This document shows, one piece after another, positions 38,170-48,735 of a stretch of 64,000 bases of DNA. How positions within the stretch are numbered: position 1 is the stretch's first letter; every line of letters begins with the position of its first letter. The position numbers and the translations under genes are program-made. Under the pieces are notes generated by a model, which saw nothing but the letters and a program-made list of their open reading frames with translations, did not search any database and was not told the origin of the DNA. This DNA is from Chaetoderma sp. LZ-2023a (lineage: Eukaryota > Mollusca > Caudofoveata > Chaetodermatida > Chaetodermatidae): the NCBI GenBank assembly GCA_034401795.1, contig CM067365.1:12599656-12663655 (forward strand), written 5' to 3'.

Positions 38170-39447
38170 TTAATAATCTGTCAATACGTTACAGTCTGAT
38201 CCAATTTCTACCATATTATCAAATTCAGCATAGCAAATTACGTTGACTCTAGCTGAAAAAGCCTGAGCAGAATGGAAGACCACTCTTAATGAAGCAGTGC
38301 GCGTAGGGTAGCGATGCTCTGAATCAGCTAAATCTGGTGTAAAATCCCATGCAAACAGTGTGGTTCCATGTCTGTACTGTGATTTATTTATCAGGTAACC
38401 ACGGTCTTGGAATAATGCACCAGTACCAGTGAATAGTGAGAAATAAGTGTCTGAGAAAATGTTGTCGCTAAACGAAGGTCGTATTGGAACTGTTGTAACC
38501 TCTTCTCCATGTGTATACCATGTTGCATAGGTAGTGTTATTGTTATCAAACTTGAATGGCTTTTTTTGTACCACCCCATTATAGGCATCATTTGGTACAA
38601 AAGCGAATACTACTCTAGTAGGAAGCTGTCCAATAACTATATTATCTCTATCGATGCTCATCATGCCACTAGGTACTGTAAAAGTCTTACACACTACCTG
38701 CGAATAGGATATTTCATGCTCGTCTGTCTCAGAGTAACCACGTGTGCCACTAGTAGATCTGGCGATGGAGTAACTTTGCGTACAAATAAGTTAGCTGACA
38801 AGATTTTCAGTGTAGGCCTCATTCCTACTGCAGCCATAATGGCGAACACATCTTTACTCTCTATGGAACTGATCAGGAATCGATCCTGCAGAAACATATC
38901 ACTGTGCATGCGTAACATTAAATGTTGTGTTTTACTTTGTGCCATCATTTTTCTGCGAGCTTGAAATCCTAAATTAGTATCGCCGATATTATCAAATTCG
39001 CCTACATCATCTATTGCCCATTCGCCGAGTTGTGGATGCGAGGATGAGGCATCGCTCCCATAATTAAGTAGTGTTTCAAGGTATGAGTGGTGAGCGTAAT
39101 TTTTGTTCGAGTCAGTGACTCATTTTCCATTAAAAAAACCATCCACTTGTGAGAACATCGTATACATAATATTATTCGCAGGAACTATCAGCTCATCCTC
39201 CTCGAGTGGCTTCTCATCTTTGATCTATCTTTACTAGCTTAACTTTAATTGAAAGATAAGACTGTGTAAGCTGTACATATCTTTCAACAGACTCACTGAC
39301 GTAAAACTTGATCGGACCACTATCTGATAAACTCGATATGGGCTGAAACTGTTTCCATTTTGCAGACTCCAATTTTGGCACTATGGGGTATGTCTGAAAC
39401 CTGTCTAATTCACTCTTTGAGCACTCGCATATTTGACTAAGCTCCAT
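38170..39447 (-). pseudogene. Polinton major capsid protein (double jelly roll), frameshifted
   Basis: About 425 codons from MELSQICECS to IGSDCNVLTDY. The N-terminal part has ELDRF and WKQFQPISSLSDSGPIKF; the middle has NNIMYTMFSQVDGFFNGK, YLETLLNYG and LGFQARRKMM. The C-terminal part has RVVFAFVPNDAYNG, a TLFAWDFTPDL segment and ICYAEFDNMVEI. These are hallmark stretches of the Polinton/adintovirus hexon-like capsid. Breaks seen: a one-base frameshift near 39228, an in-frame TGA at 39120-39122 and a one-base frameshift near 38695. All three frames rejoin without loss of homology. The penton and PX genes lie upstream and the protease downstream. Confidence 0.88.
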
Positions 39448-39449
39448 GG

Positions 39450-39863
39450 ATTTTGTGTGTTTCCTCTGACATCTATTGTGACCCTTCCTCTTTGGTATCG
39501 CATGCATGGACTGAGCATTACCCGTTTTCTTCCTCTTTTTATGTTTAGGTTGTGGTGGTCTTAGACCACTATGCACTGCTGTTATCGCGTCCAGTATCAT
39601 AGCCCTGACAACACTGTGCACTCTCGATTTGTTTTAACATTTTTCCCAGCCATTACATCCTCAGCTAGGCCGATTCCCGCATTAAGAACTTGTTTACCTA
39701 CAGATTTAGCTACATTTTTTGTGATAGGTATTACTGAATGTAATAGCCCACCTAAGATATTACTGAGTCCATGCTCTGATTGGTATCGCATGCCTACAAA
39801 AACTGGAATATGACCATGGCCCGCTTGACCCGCTTAGTAATACTCCAGCATTGGAATGCTCAT
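39450..39863 (-). pseudogene. PX-like small virion protein, damaged
   Basis: Short basic/hydrophobic protein found beside the capsid gene in Polintons and adintoviruses. It starts MSIPMLEYY; an in-frame TAA (39834-39836) follows. Then come GHIPVFVGMRYQSEHGLSN, ILGGLLHSVIPITK and KSVGKQVLNAGIGLAEDVMA-GKNVK. After a frameshift near 39630 a basic tail (PKHKKRKK) follows. Because the normal stop has been lost, the tail frame runs straight into the capsid start. The usual role is given as a virion core or membrane-active component; that is family knowledge and not visible here. Confidence 0.65.
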
Positions 39864-39883
39864 TCTACCTCTATTCCTCCACC

Positions 39884-40165
39884 TCATCGTCGTAGTCGTC
39901 GTCTGAAATGCCGGCAGAGTGCACTCGGTGATGCTCCATCCTTGAATGGTACATTGGCACCAGTTCTATCCATTATAAGTATTCCAATAGTATCAATGTA
40001 TTTCTTTGACACAGCGAGGTATTGAATATCAGGAAATATCCAGTAACATATATCTTTCTCTCCATCTTTACTAAAAATGGGTATCACTCTGAGTAGTGAT
40101 GTGGAAGTATCGCCTACCATGCTGTGTGAGACTATGTCACAGTAGATATATATATATATATATAT

Positions 40166-40245
<80 letters not shown>

Positions 40246-41016
40246 TTTTGCCAGTCGTAGGCCCACCCTCACGATTCGAATGAAATGAGTTTTTAAAATT
40301 CTCTATGTCCCATATGTATCTTTCCTTCTTCGAATCTGATTAAATTTGCTAGTTCACCACCTAATCGTATAGCGTAATTATCTTTAACTGAGAGAGAAAT
40401 GAAATTTGCGCCACGCAAGTAAAAATTGAAATACATTTTTTTGTGTTTAAATTGTGTCATGCTCTCTATTTGCCCATTTAGATAGTCTGCCATATTTTTC
40501 ACTGCATAGTACACTTTTGGCACACGGATAAATGGAGCTTCTGATTGCATATAATAATATTCGCTTCTACGTGTACGTTTTTTTCTCCGATTGTCTGTTT
40601 GATCATTTTGCGCATGTTTTCCACAATCATCCACTTGATCATTTTGTGCATGTTTTCCCTGATCAGAAGGATGAGGATTACCGACACCATATTTTAAAAC
40701 TAGCGCATATGGCATTGTTGTTGCCTTTTCTATTTCTGTTGCCCTATCGACATCTTTGCAAATTTTTCTTCTGGTTCGTCATCGCATCACTTCATTTTCT
40801 TTATCTTCTTCTTAGTAAATGCAAATATTTGAACAACACTTTGTAAATAGTAAGCCAACTCCTCGGATATAGTGCACTCAAGAGGCCCACTTCTCAGTCG
40901 CCATTTAATGTTAATAGCGTTTGCAGACGAGTTCTACACTCTGACATCTTATTGTCTGGAAAGAACTGCATACTACTATTGCTTGGAAGGGTTATGCAAA
41001 ACTGATCCGCGTTCAT
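39884..41016 (-). pseudogene. Polinton penton / minor capsid protein (PY), broken by a TA tract
   Basis: N-terminus MNADQFCITLPSNSSM, matching the FYVTLPSNSS start typical of the family, then FFPDNKMSE and LTLNGD-x-EVGL. The x is TGA (40894-40896) exactly where the family has the Trp of GDWEVGL. The middle part is open at 40293-40715, with ADYLNGQIESM and [13 protein letters not shown]. The C-terminal part (39884-40140) has [33 protein letters not shown] and GANVPFKDG, ending HFRRR. Between them sits an (TA)n tract (40148-40236). It ends 20 bases before the PX start. The single jelly roll is expected from the family, not shown here. Confidence 0.8.
40148..40236. repeat. (TA)n microsatellite inside the penton gene
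   Basis: About 88 bp of TA with one ACACACAC interruption, followed by a T run. It separates two halves of a recognisable gene. Confidence 0.95.
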
Positions 41017-41263
41017 TCTGAGTTGAATAATGTATGTCCGTCTTTATGTGCAGACTAGGCAAAATATACCCTAGACATCCACTCAAAAGTGATATCTGTA
41101 TGCCTGAGTGCCAATTTTGTATACTCAGATTCACGATACATGTAATGAGTATGATATAAATTATTATAACTTGAGCTAGGTATACTATTTCATCTTTTAG
41201 TACTCGTGACCCCATCATCCGCCACATGCTCTGATCTGACCTTCTCTCTATATATTCATCCAT
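40976..41263 (-). CDS. Small Polinton-type membrane protein
   Basis: 95 codons starting MDEYIERRSDQS. It has a charged N-terminus, then LKDEIVYLAQVIIIYIILIT, a strong membrane segment (about residues 22-45), then NLSIQNWHSGIQISLLSGCLGY, a second hydrophobic segment ending LGYILPS. A small protein with KDEI(L/V)Y plus a LLSxxLGYxLP ending recurs beside capsid genes in Polintons and adintoviruses as I remember them. Its role is not known to me. It overlaps the penton start by ~40 bases in another frame, a typical compact viral arrangement. This is one of the few module A frames that looks intact. Confidence 0.55.
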   Translation of the reverse strand: MDEYIERRSDQSMWRMMGSRVLKDEIVYLAQVIIIYIILITCIVNLSIQNWHSGIQISLLSGCLGYILPSLHIKTDIHYSTQNERGSVLHNPSKQ

Positions 41264-41265
41264 CG

Positions 41266-42342
41266 TTAATGTTGTATAATACTGAGTTCAGCAACCCATG
41301 TGTTAAACTTAGCCGGGTAACCGAGCCACTTTACCAGATACTTGCATGGTCCCTTCTTATTTTTTCTACTTTTAAGTATTCTTTCCACCGCATACTCTTT
41401 ATCATTTTCTTCTATCACATGCTGTATCTCATCATGATAAAAAGTACCAATGATCAGATCGCCTGCATAGTCTTCCAATTTATATAAGTATGGAATTTGT
41501 CTTTAAGTATCTCACGTACCATAAACAATTCCCTACTCCATTTCCCACGATATGCTTTTTCAAATGGCATTTTCGCTTGAGATAGTCTAACATGGTCGCC
41601 TTGAGTACGGAATGTTTTTAGATTTGATGTGTTTCTTCGTCTTCGTACCATATATATTGTTCCATGTGATTAACTCAGTACTATGGTTGACTTCAGAAGG
41701 AGTCATGCACGTACTGGTATGTGTGGTGTTATTGTACACGGCGACTAGGTAACACATCAATATACTGTCAAGTATTCTTATGTATCATGTATCTATATAT
41801 TCGCCCATTCAGCGTGCGTTGAAAATGCTCCACCATTGCAGCTTTCGTTTCATTTTGAGAAGTGTAGAAATGTGTTCCATTATCTTTCAAATAGTTCTTC
41901 ATTACATGGTTTATGAACTCACCCCTTTTGTCTGTTTTAATAGCATGTGGACAGCACTCAGTACGCTCCAGTATTGTTTCTAACACTTTCCTGACAGCAG
42001 AGGACGTTTTACTAAAAAAGACTTTCTACCCATGCATATTTTGAAAGGGCATCATCTATGCATCGCACATATAACACATTGTTGTTCTCTTTCGCCAGCA
42101 TTCCCATCGAGCATAGATCTGCCTGCCATGGTTCATCGACAGCTGAAACTCTTATTTTTCGCCTGTCAAACGTTGTTCTCCATGGTCTGTGTAGCCTATA
42201 CACTTCTTGGCATTTTAGCCATTTGCCAATATAGGCATGTGGTATTTTGCCCTATATATGCATTATATAGGTTTTCTTTCCCACCAAAAGATGCGAAATG
42301 TTTCGGGTTGAAATATATTTTTGCCAATTTAGCATCATTCAT
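41266..42342 (-). pseudogene. Polinton retroviral-type integrase with chromodomain (INT), frameshifted
   Basis: Starts MNDAKLAKIYFNPKHFAS, and its ATG overlaps the previous stop as ATGA. Then SFGGKENLY, WLKCQEVYRLHRPWR and the DDE core. First Asp is in DEPWQADLCSM (about 42130), followed by IDDALSKYAW. Second Asp is in IKTDKRGEFIN (about 41930). Glu is in NETKAAMVEHFQRTLNGR (about 41850). Then GDHVRLSQAKMPFEKAY-RGKWSRELF and a C-terminal chromodomain (EYAVERILKSR, YLVKWLGYPAKFNTW). Frameshifts near 42240, 42000 and 41465 and short gaps between open pieces make it non-functional as read. It would catalyse insertion of the linear element. Confidence 0.88.
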
Positions 42343-42806
42343 GACTTATTTAAATACACCCACACCGGAGTTGAATGCCCCTTTTTCTTCCATCTGCCCA
42401 CTGGAGAACTCTTTCTACATATTCTGTTGCTCACGAGCGTAGCCGTGTACCCACTGGCACTATCATCCTTTTCTGTGACATTATATATCTGTCTCATCGG
42501 TTTCTCTTGGCCTACACATCTGTGTGGTATGTTTAGGTCATGTAGCAGATTAAGAAACTTTCCCTCCGCTTGATTGTGCATGCCGACCATAAGAGGCTTT
42601 CTCCCATGCACTACTACGTTTGTAAACAGGTCAAATACATTCCTTTCTTGGGTAAAACGTACATCTATTGTCACTTCGCCCAGCTCGTTAATGTTAAAAC
42701 ATTCAGGAACCATATGTAAAATATCAATTACTCTATTGGCGTTTGTCTTGTATGTTTTTGGTATTCCCCTCAATGTAAATTTCAAGTATTTGTGTGGGCA
42801 GCGCAC
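42339..42806 (-). CDS. Conserved-looking Polinton protein of unknown function
   Basis: Open for 155 codons with no break. Segments include KYLKFTLRGIPKTYKTNANR, VIDILHMVPECFNINELGEV, NVFDLFTNVVVHGRKPLMVG and LLHDLNIPHRCVGQEK. I do not recognise the family. No ATG opens it: the frame is closed just upstream by TAA, and the first codon given is GTG, so the true N-terminus may be lost or altered. Its stop overlaps the integrase start (ATGA), which supports both being real. It lies between PolB and INT. Confidence 0.5.
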   Translation of the reverse strand: MRCPHKYLKFTLRGIPKTYKTNANRVIDILHMVPECFNINELGEVTIDVRFTQERNVFDLFTNVVVHGRKPLMVGMHNQAEGKFLNLLHDLNIPHRCVGQEKPMRQIYNVTEKDDSASGYTATLVSNRICRKSSPVGRWKKKGHSTPVWVYLNKS

Positions 42807-43009
42807 CGTAGCTAGTTATGCATTGCAGAGGTGGTGGCTGACGTACTGACGGATAAAGGACAATGTTACTATTTATATTTATACTATTCTAGAGTAACCA
42901 TATGCTACTCAACGATAAATCACCCAGTTTCAAAATGTGGTTTTGAAGACGGGTCTGAAAATCTTACTGCTATTGCCTGAAAGAATTATAAATTGAGACG
43001 TGCTTGTGA

Positions 43010-46000
43010 TCTTAGATGGGTAGCTTGGTAGTACGCTATTACTATCCACAATTTCACCATTGTTTATAATTCTAGATACCTACTCTGTTCTTGAATGGTC
43101 GGCTCACCTTCACGGGTACTAAATACCACAGAATCCATATCATGATAGGTTACGTGGTGACGGAGTAGGGACAAGACTTAATACAGTTTTGCTCGCCCAT
43201 ACACTGTCACGAAAGATGCAAGAATACAATTGCTATTTAATGGTTGATTGAATAGGATGTCAACAGAAGACTATCGTTCATGAATGTAATGGTTCCTACA
43301 GTTTTACTTGTATCATTCAGGGAACCTTTACATGTTGATATCATGCTATTCTTGGTATGATCACGAAGAGAAAATCGTCCCCACGAAATATTCAAACAGG
43401 ATTTAGCAACATAGCGCAAACCCGGGTTATTCAATATTTGTACAGGGTGGAGCTGTATTCCTTCATGTTTATATATATATATATAGTCAGCCATGTAATT
43501 CACCTTTTCACTCTCGCTACTGACACAATCAGGATAACCGCTACTTTCCTGTTTAATTTAAAAAAAACAGTTGATGTATTCTGAAAATAACCAATTGTCA
43601 ACATGCTGCTCATATTGCGATGATGCATGATACTGCCAAACTTCATACATTGTTTTAATGAATTAAGTGTTGCGTATAGCTAGATGTATCTCTGGAATAG
43701 TTTATGTTCCACATATACTGCACAGTTCTTCTGTACATTCGCATACAGAAGATTGTTAATTTTTTGCGCATTCTGCGCATAGTACATACATGAAGCATAC
43801 ATTAATTTTAGCAGAAAAGTAAATCACGAGGTGGAAGGATGTTGCATTTAATAAGACCAAAGAAGGAATGCACCATCTTATCACTCAAGTCATTGCCTCT
43901 TAGTACCGTATATGGCCCCTTCTGGAAAACAGCATTGTTTCATTACTGAAGGATACATGGAAACACAGTCTAAATATTCGAGCGTGGTATGCTCATCCGC
44001 TTCCATAAATAAATGAATTGCAGACGTGCATCCACCTTCATGTGGGGATATTGGGTGTGCTATGTCCAATTTGGTGATAAAATAATTGTGTGCAGAGGAA
44101 TCAGTGACTTGTTTCTTAAAGACGCATTCCGACATAATCCTTACCATATATCCATGTGATTCAAATAAAAATATGTGACATTTAAGCGCAAAATGTGCAT
44201 CTTCATATGTCTGATCACCATATGGTGTATATGTTGTATCACGCTTATCACCGCAACAATCAGACTCATGCCCATGACATTTGCATCCTAAAAACTCGAA
44301 AATAGTATTTACAGCTGCATCAATTCTATTTACATAATATCCGCGTATGTCTGTTCTCCCTTGTTTAGCACATGTTCGATTTGGTGAGCCTCGCATTGAC
44401 TGACCCATTCCATCTATTCTATGCCCCACACGCTATAAGCGCATTTTGCTCTTTGTGAGAAATCAGGTATAGGTTGCATGCTCTCACGTTGAAGCCATAA
44501 AGCATGATAGGCCGCATTACACACACCCACTAGTGTTATCCCTGTCACAAATGCATTTTGTCCATCTGTCGTTCAGAAATTAACGTCTTAAATCTAGACA
44601 TGGCTAAACGTAAGACGGTTACATCACCACTACAATATTCATTGAGCTTTGTTTCAACATCGTGGTGCTCGTGTCTAGGTACCTGTTCATTGTACCAGCG
44701 ATCAAATTCAATAAATTCATTCGCATTCATATTTTGGGGACAAAATATCTCCCTCTCGGGAAAGGGTATTACCTTACCCCAATGTTTAGGCATATTGAGC
44801 TGATGGGGAAATGCCCCCTTACAAACAGGAAGATTAAAACCATTGCCCACCGTATGTAAAGAAAGAGGAAAAATGTTAATGGACTCGATTAAACATATAG
44901 TGCCTACGTCAAATGAGAGAACTGCACGACCACGCATAATAATATCTGTAGGTTTAAGATGAAGGTTAGCAGGTTTGCAAATGCAGTGAAGGAGTACAAA
45001 AGAAGCATATGCGCGAACGTTGTGTGCGATCACCAAGTAGTCAGAGAAAACATATTTTCTATTGAATTTTTAACGGCATGCATAGCCTTAACACGTGTCA
45101 ACCATTTAATGAACTGATCCACTGTGTCTAACCCATGAAAGCGAACATATCCATAATTCGTGCCTTGATGACATGTGGTGCAATCGTCTTCTAAGCGGTT
45201 ACTTGAAGCACGCATCACAACATACGTTGGCTATTACGAGATTAACTTTATACTCTGAAATAATATTAGTATTCCTACTATCGATAGGTGATAAATATGT
45301 TTCTGTGTCATAAAAAATGTATTTTTAAAAATCTTCGTTAATACAAATGTCTGCATCCTTATGCATAGGGTGTGCGTGGGATAATGACATAATAGGTTCT
45401 GCAATTACTTTATGATAACACATATGAGTTTCAGTAATGACAAACTTTGCTTTACATGCATGACATTTTGTCATACCGCAAATGTGTTCATCACCATCTT
45501 TATGAATGCGAATGAAACATTAGGGACACGCCCTTCAGACATGGATTTCGCAGGTCCCATTAGAGAGGTGGTTCACCTTACATTGACGGTTCTAAAACAT
45601 ATGATGACAATCATTACACATTATTTTATGTGAAGCACCTGTAGAAGTACAAGATCCTTATCAGAATAAGGTATCAGACAACTACGAAACCATGCTGCAC
45701 ATGCGTGATCAATAGCGTATGATGTGTTACACTACATGCAGTGATTACATACCATAAGAAATGCAGTGGTAGACGTAATCAAGGATATATGATTATCACG
45801 TCCTGAATGCATAAGATTAATACATGGTAAACTCAGGAAAGTGCTACCGAATAGGCATTCATGTGTTGTCTTTGAGTAGACTTGAATAGAAAATTGATTG
45901 TGAAAATGTTCCTGAAATGTATACCAATCAGTACTATTAATTTCACGTTCAGGAATACAGCAAGTTGCATGATACTCACGCACCATATGCGTCAAACATT

Positions 46001-46593
46001 TTTATTAAGTATCAAATTACACCATTCACATGTAGAAATTACTTTGTTTATTTTCTCAATAAATTTTATTCCTAAAAATATTCCTGCCGTGAAACAGAAT
46101 GGATATTCAGCGCAAACGGCTATAATACATTTTTAATACGAACACATGTATCTATATCAGAGGTATGCACATTTAATAAATTTAAATGTCTAGTATTTGC
46201 CGAACCTTAGCGAGTATCATTTCTCCCACCTGAGTAGTAGTCTTCTACGTGAAGCACATGAAATTCAAAACCATTTGATAACCTACAATCAGTGTTTGAC
46301 TGAATGACTTTTTCCACTGATTCTAAAATTACGTCATGCATAATTTCATTCCACAGCCTAAAAGTCATGGCTATTGGCATTTACAAAGAAAGGTGAATCA
46401 ACTCGATCTCATGTGGTCATTCGGATGTACATTACTATATTCACTATACATATCAAGCAAAGAGAGAAAGGCACCAGACATGAACTCAGAATGAGTAAGT
46501 GGTGCATCACCTATAAGATAACTGTTAAAAGATACCTTATATTCAGTACCTTGGATACGATCATTTTTACTGCGGTATTTGCTCACAGTCTCA

Positions 46594-46689
<96 letters not shown>

Positions 46690-46735
46690 AGTATAATCAA
46701 ATACCGACCCTCTGATTTGAGTTTACTCACAGTGA
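43010..46735 (-). pseudogene. Polinton family-B DNA polymerase (PolB), many breaks
   Basis: N-terminal part near 46500 (KYRSKNDRIQGTEYK) and INLMHSGRDNHISLITS at about 45800. A Cys/His finger (CHACKAKFVITETHMCYHK) lies near 45450. Exo I is FYDTET (about 45305). Exo II is VIAHNVRAYASF (about 45030), where the family Asp of YD is Ala. Then KGAFPHQLN and LNEYCSGDVTVL. Polymerase motif A is LEYLDCVSMYPSVMK (about 43945). Then LFSEYINCFFK (about 43590), IQLHPVQILNNPGLRYVAK-SCLNISWGRF (about 43400) and motif C YHDMDSVVFS (about 43140), where the usual YxDTDS reads MDS. At least eight frame changes or stops, plus an inserted TA tract at 46598-46686. It would replicate the element by protein priming. 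Confidence 0.88.
46598..46686. repeat. (TA)n microsatellite inside PolB
   Basis: About 88 bp of perfect TA, in the N-terminal part of the polymerase gene and almost the same length as the tract in the penton gene. Confidence 0.95.
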
Positions 46736-47083
46736 ATGCTTTGCAAATAACAATTAAGAAGGTCTTTGGTAAGCGCTATATTCTCTGATATACAATGAGT
46801 GATTTCATCAGCGATGAAAGTAATTTCATCTACCCTATGTTTTGCATGCATGTCAATAAGAGTTTGTTGAGTAGGAACGATTGCATCCCTGTGATAAGCG
46901 GAATCATTAGGAAGGCATGCTGAATCCAGAGATCTGTCATTAGGAGAAGACACAATAAAGTCAGGAACAGGTGCAACATCAAATATATGTAGGTTGCACC
47001 CATCACGTACATCGGTTGAAGCTGAATGCATAGGCGCAATTACGTCATAATCATAAACATTATGAGGATAATTGAAAAATGAA

Positions 47084-47128
<45 letters not shown>

Positions 47129-47504
47129 ACAGTACTCATATGAGGAATAGATCATCAGTAGAAGCAGGTTGTGTAGGTACAGTTATGTCATAATCAATAA
47201 CATTCTGTGTTAAATTTAAGTCATGTTCTGCTCTATCATCTGCTCCCACAGACAACACACACGGGTATACCTCCACTACTCCATACTCATAAAAATGATC
47301 CCGATAATTGAATAACGAGGTGTCAGTATTCGTAATTGTCAGTTCAGGAATGACTTCACGGAGTAGTATAGCCGATAGTAGAAAAATACCACATGCCTGA
47401 GCACCTCCCTCAACTGGATTTCCATTTAGACAACTGTAGTTCCATTTAGACAAATGGCCATGGCCAAGAATATAAAATTCCGAAGTGTCCGGGAAACCAC
47501 ACAT
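46723..47504 (-). pseudogene. Ser/Asp-rich unknown ORF pair upstream of PolB
   Basis: Two frames (47136-47504 and 46723-47139) that join across a (GAT)n tract at 47083-47128. Each half contains a version of the same stretch: NVIDYDITVPTQPASTDD in the first and NVYDYDVIAPMHSASTDV in the second, suggesting an internal duplication. The end (AKHRVDEITFIADEITHC) runs into the start of PolB, so this could be an N-terminal extension of the polymerase or a separate gene. No known domain recognised. Confidence 0.35.
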
Positions 47505-47535
47505 ACATACACCCAGGCCCTACACCCATCTGCCC

Positions 47536-47583
47536 AAGGTTTAAGATCTTGATATAGACTTTATCAAACATGCATTACAATAC
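47536..47583 (+). promoter_or_regulatory. TATA-type promoter motif, copy 1
   Basis: AAGGTTTAAGATCTTGATAT then AGAC, ahead of the zinc-ribbon ORF. The same block recurs at 48187 and 48239. Inferred promoter; no experiment seen. Confidence 0.4.
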
Positions 47584-47748
47584 ATGCAAATGGCTTATGG
47601 AGAATATTGTGTGACACACAATGCTCAGATTCAGAAGCCTGCTGTTGAGAGGAAGCCATGCAGAGGATGTGGGGCAGGTATTTATACAGACTGTGAACTA
47701 TGTAAAGCATGCGGGGGGTGGGGGTGCGTAAACATTCCAACAGAATGA
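47584..47748 (+). CDS. 54-residue zinc-ribbon miniprotein
   Basis: MQMAYGEYCVTHNAQIQK followed by KPCRGCGAGIYTDC, ELCKACG and WGCVNIPTE, stop TGA. Seven Cys fall in two CxxC-type pairs plus extras within 23 residues, which looks like a small zinc-binding fold. An alternative start two codons later is possible. It lies immediately after the repeated TTTAAG/ATATAGAC promoter block and before the 77-bp tandem array. I treat it as the first plus-strand gene of module B. Function unknown; small Zn-ribbon proteins are common regulators in dsDNA viruses. Confidence 0.5.
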   Translation: MQMAYGEYCVTHNAQIQKPAVERKPCRGCGAGIYTDCELCKACGGWGCVNIPTE

Positions 47749-47818
47749 ACTACAAGAAGGTCTCTGCCAGGAGAAAGTTCAGTTTTGTTATGGAAGAACC
47801 TAAACGTGTCATGCCACG

Positions 47819-48186
47819 CATTTAGAGACAGGCCTCCACAGGGATATACACCATCCACAGGTACTGATCGCCACACATAATAGGGTCTGAACGCCCATTT
47901 AGAGACAGACATCCACAGGGATATACACCACCCACAGGTACTGATCACCACACCTAATAGGGTCTGAACACCCATTTCGAGACCGGCATCCACAGGGATA
48001 TACACCACCTGCAGGTACTGATCACCACACATAATAGGGTCTGAACGCCCATTTAGAGGCAGACATCCACAGGAATATATACCACCCACAGGTACTGATC
48101 GCCCCACATAATAGGGTCTGAACGCCCATTTAGAAACAGGCATCCACAGGGATATACACCACCCACAGGTACTGATCGCCACTCAT
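47819..48186. repeat. 77-bp tandem repeat, about 4.8 copies
   Basis: Units begin at 47819, 47896, 47973, 48050 and 48127, each CATTTAGAGACAGGCATCC-like and ending GGTCTGAACGCC; the period is exactly 77. Since 77 is not a multiple of 3, the 166-codon minus-strand frame across it is not a conserved repeat protein. The minus-strand start of each unit (GGCGATCAGTACCTG) follows the promoter at 48187, so the array may have grown from the beginning of a lost leftward gene. Confidence 0.9.
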
Positions 48187-48270
48187 AAGGTTTAAGATCT
48201 AATATATAGACCTTGCATCAGGGTTACTGTAAGTCAAAAAGGTTTAAGATCCAAATATAGACCGTGCATC
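48187..48270. promoter_or_regulatory. Duplicated TATA-type promoter block
   Basis: Two 52-bp units (48187 and 48239), each AAGGTTTAAGATC, then ATATAGACC and TGCATCA. The second abuts the ATG of the SAP-like gene (48271). On the minus strand it reads GGTCTATAT...GATCTTAAACC, resembling the motif before other module B genes, so it may fire both ways. Confidence 0.45.
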
Positions 48271-48599
48271 ATGGTTACTGTAACCCAGCTTCAAGTGATG
48301 GCAAAGGAATTCGGTCTTAGAGGGTATTCTAAGGCCCACAAAGCCGACCTGCTCCAGATGATTGCACACGCCAATGCCAAGGAGTGGCGAAAGTAACTCC
48401 CCACACTTGCCGAGGAGTTGTTAAAGCGACTCTCCCCAGCAAAACAGGCAGGAGGTTTCCGGCGCTCCCCTCTCAGGATCCATGGAACCCTCACAAGAAA
48501 ACACAGCTGCTCCATGAGAGTCGTCAGGTGTATGAGGAGGAAGCTGTAGCAACTCAGATGGCAAGCCATCCACACGAACGCCTACCACTTCTACACTGA
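48271..48599 (+). pseudogene. SAP-like DNA-binding protein, frameshifted
   Basis: Starts MVTVTQLQVMAKEFGLRGYS then KAHKADLLQMIA: the helix-G-Y-S-K-x-x-K-A-D/E-L pattern of SAP motifs, which bind AT-rich DNA. The frame stops at TAA after ~40 codons. A second frame (48384-48599, with PSQDPWNPHKKTQ and ESRQVYEEEAVATQM) probably carries the rest after a one-base shift. Small SAP-like proteins preceding this kind of PolB occur, as I recall, in related cnidarian and other invertebrate elements. Confidence 0.5.
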
Positions 48600-48735
48600 A
48601 TCGGAACACGATTAATGAGGGGACCGAGATCTGAAACCCGGGACCCAGATCTGAAACCCAAGCCCGGAGTATGCAGTGAGAAGGTCAACAGATTCTTAAC
48701 GAGCGTCTCAGTGAGAGGGAGACCGAGGAGAGAGG

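Noticed and set aside
47682..48182. 166-codon minus-strand repeat protein (ISTCGWCISLWM units)
   Set aside because: The DNA unit is 77 bp, not a multiple of three, so the frame rotates and the apparent protein repeat is not maintained.
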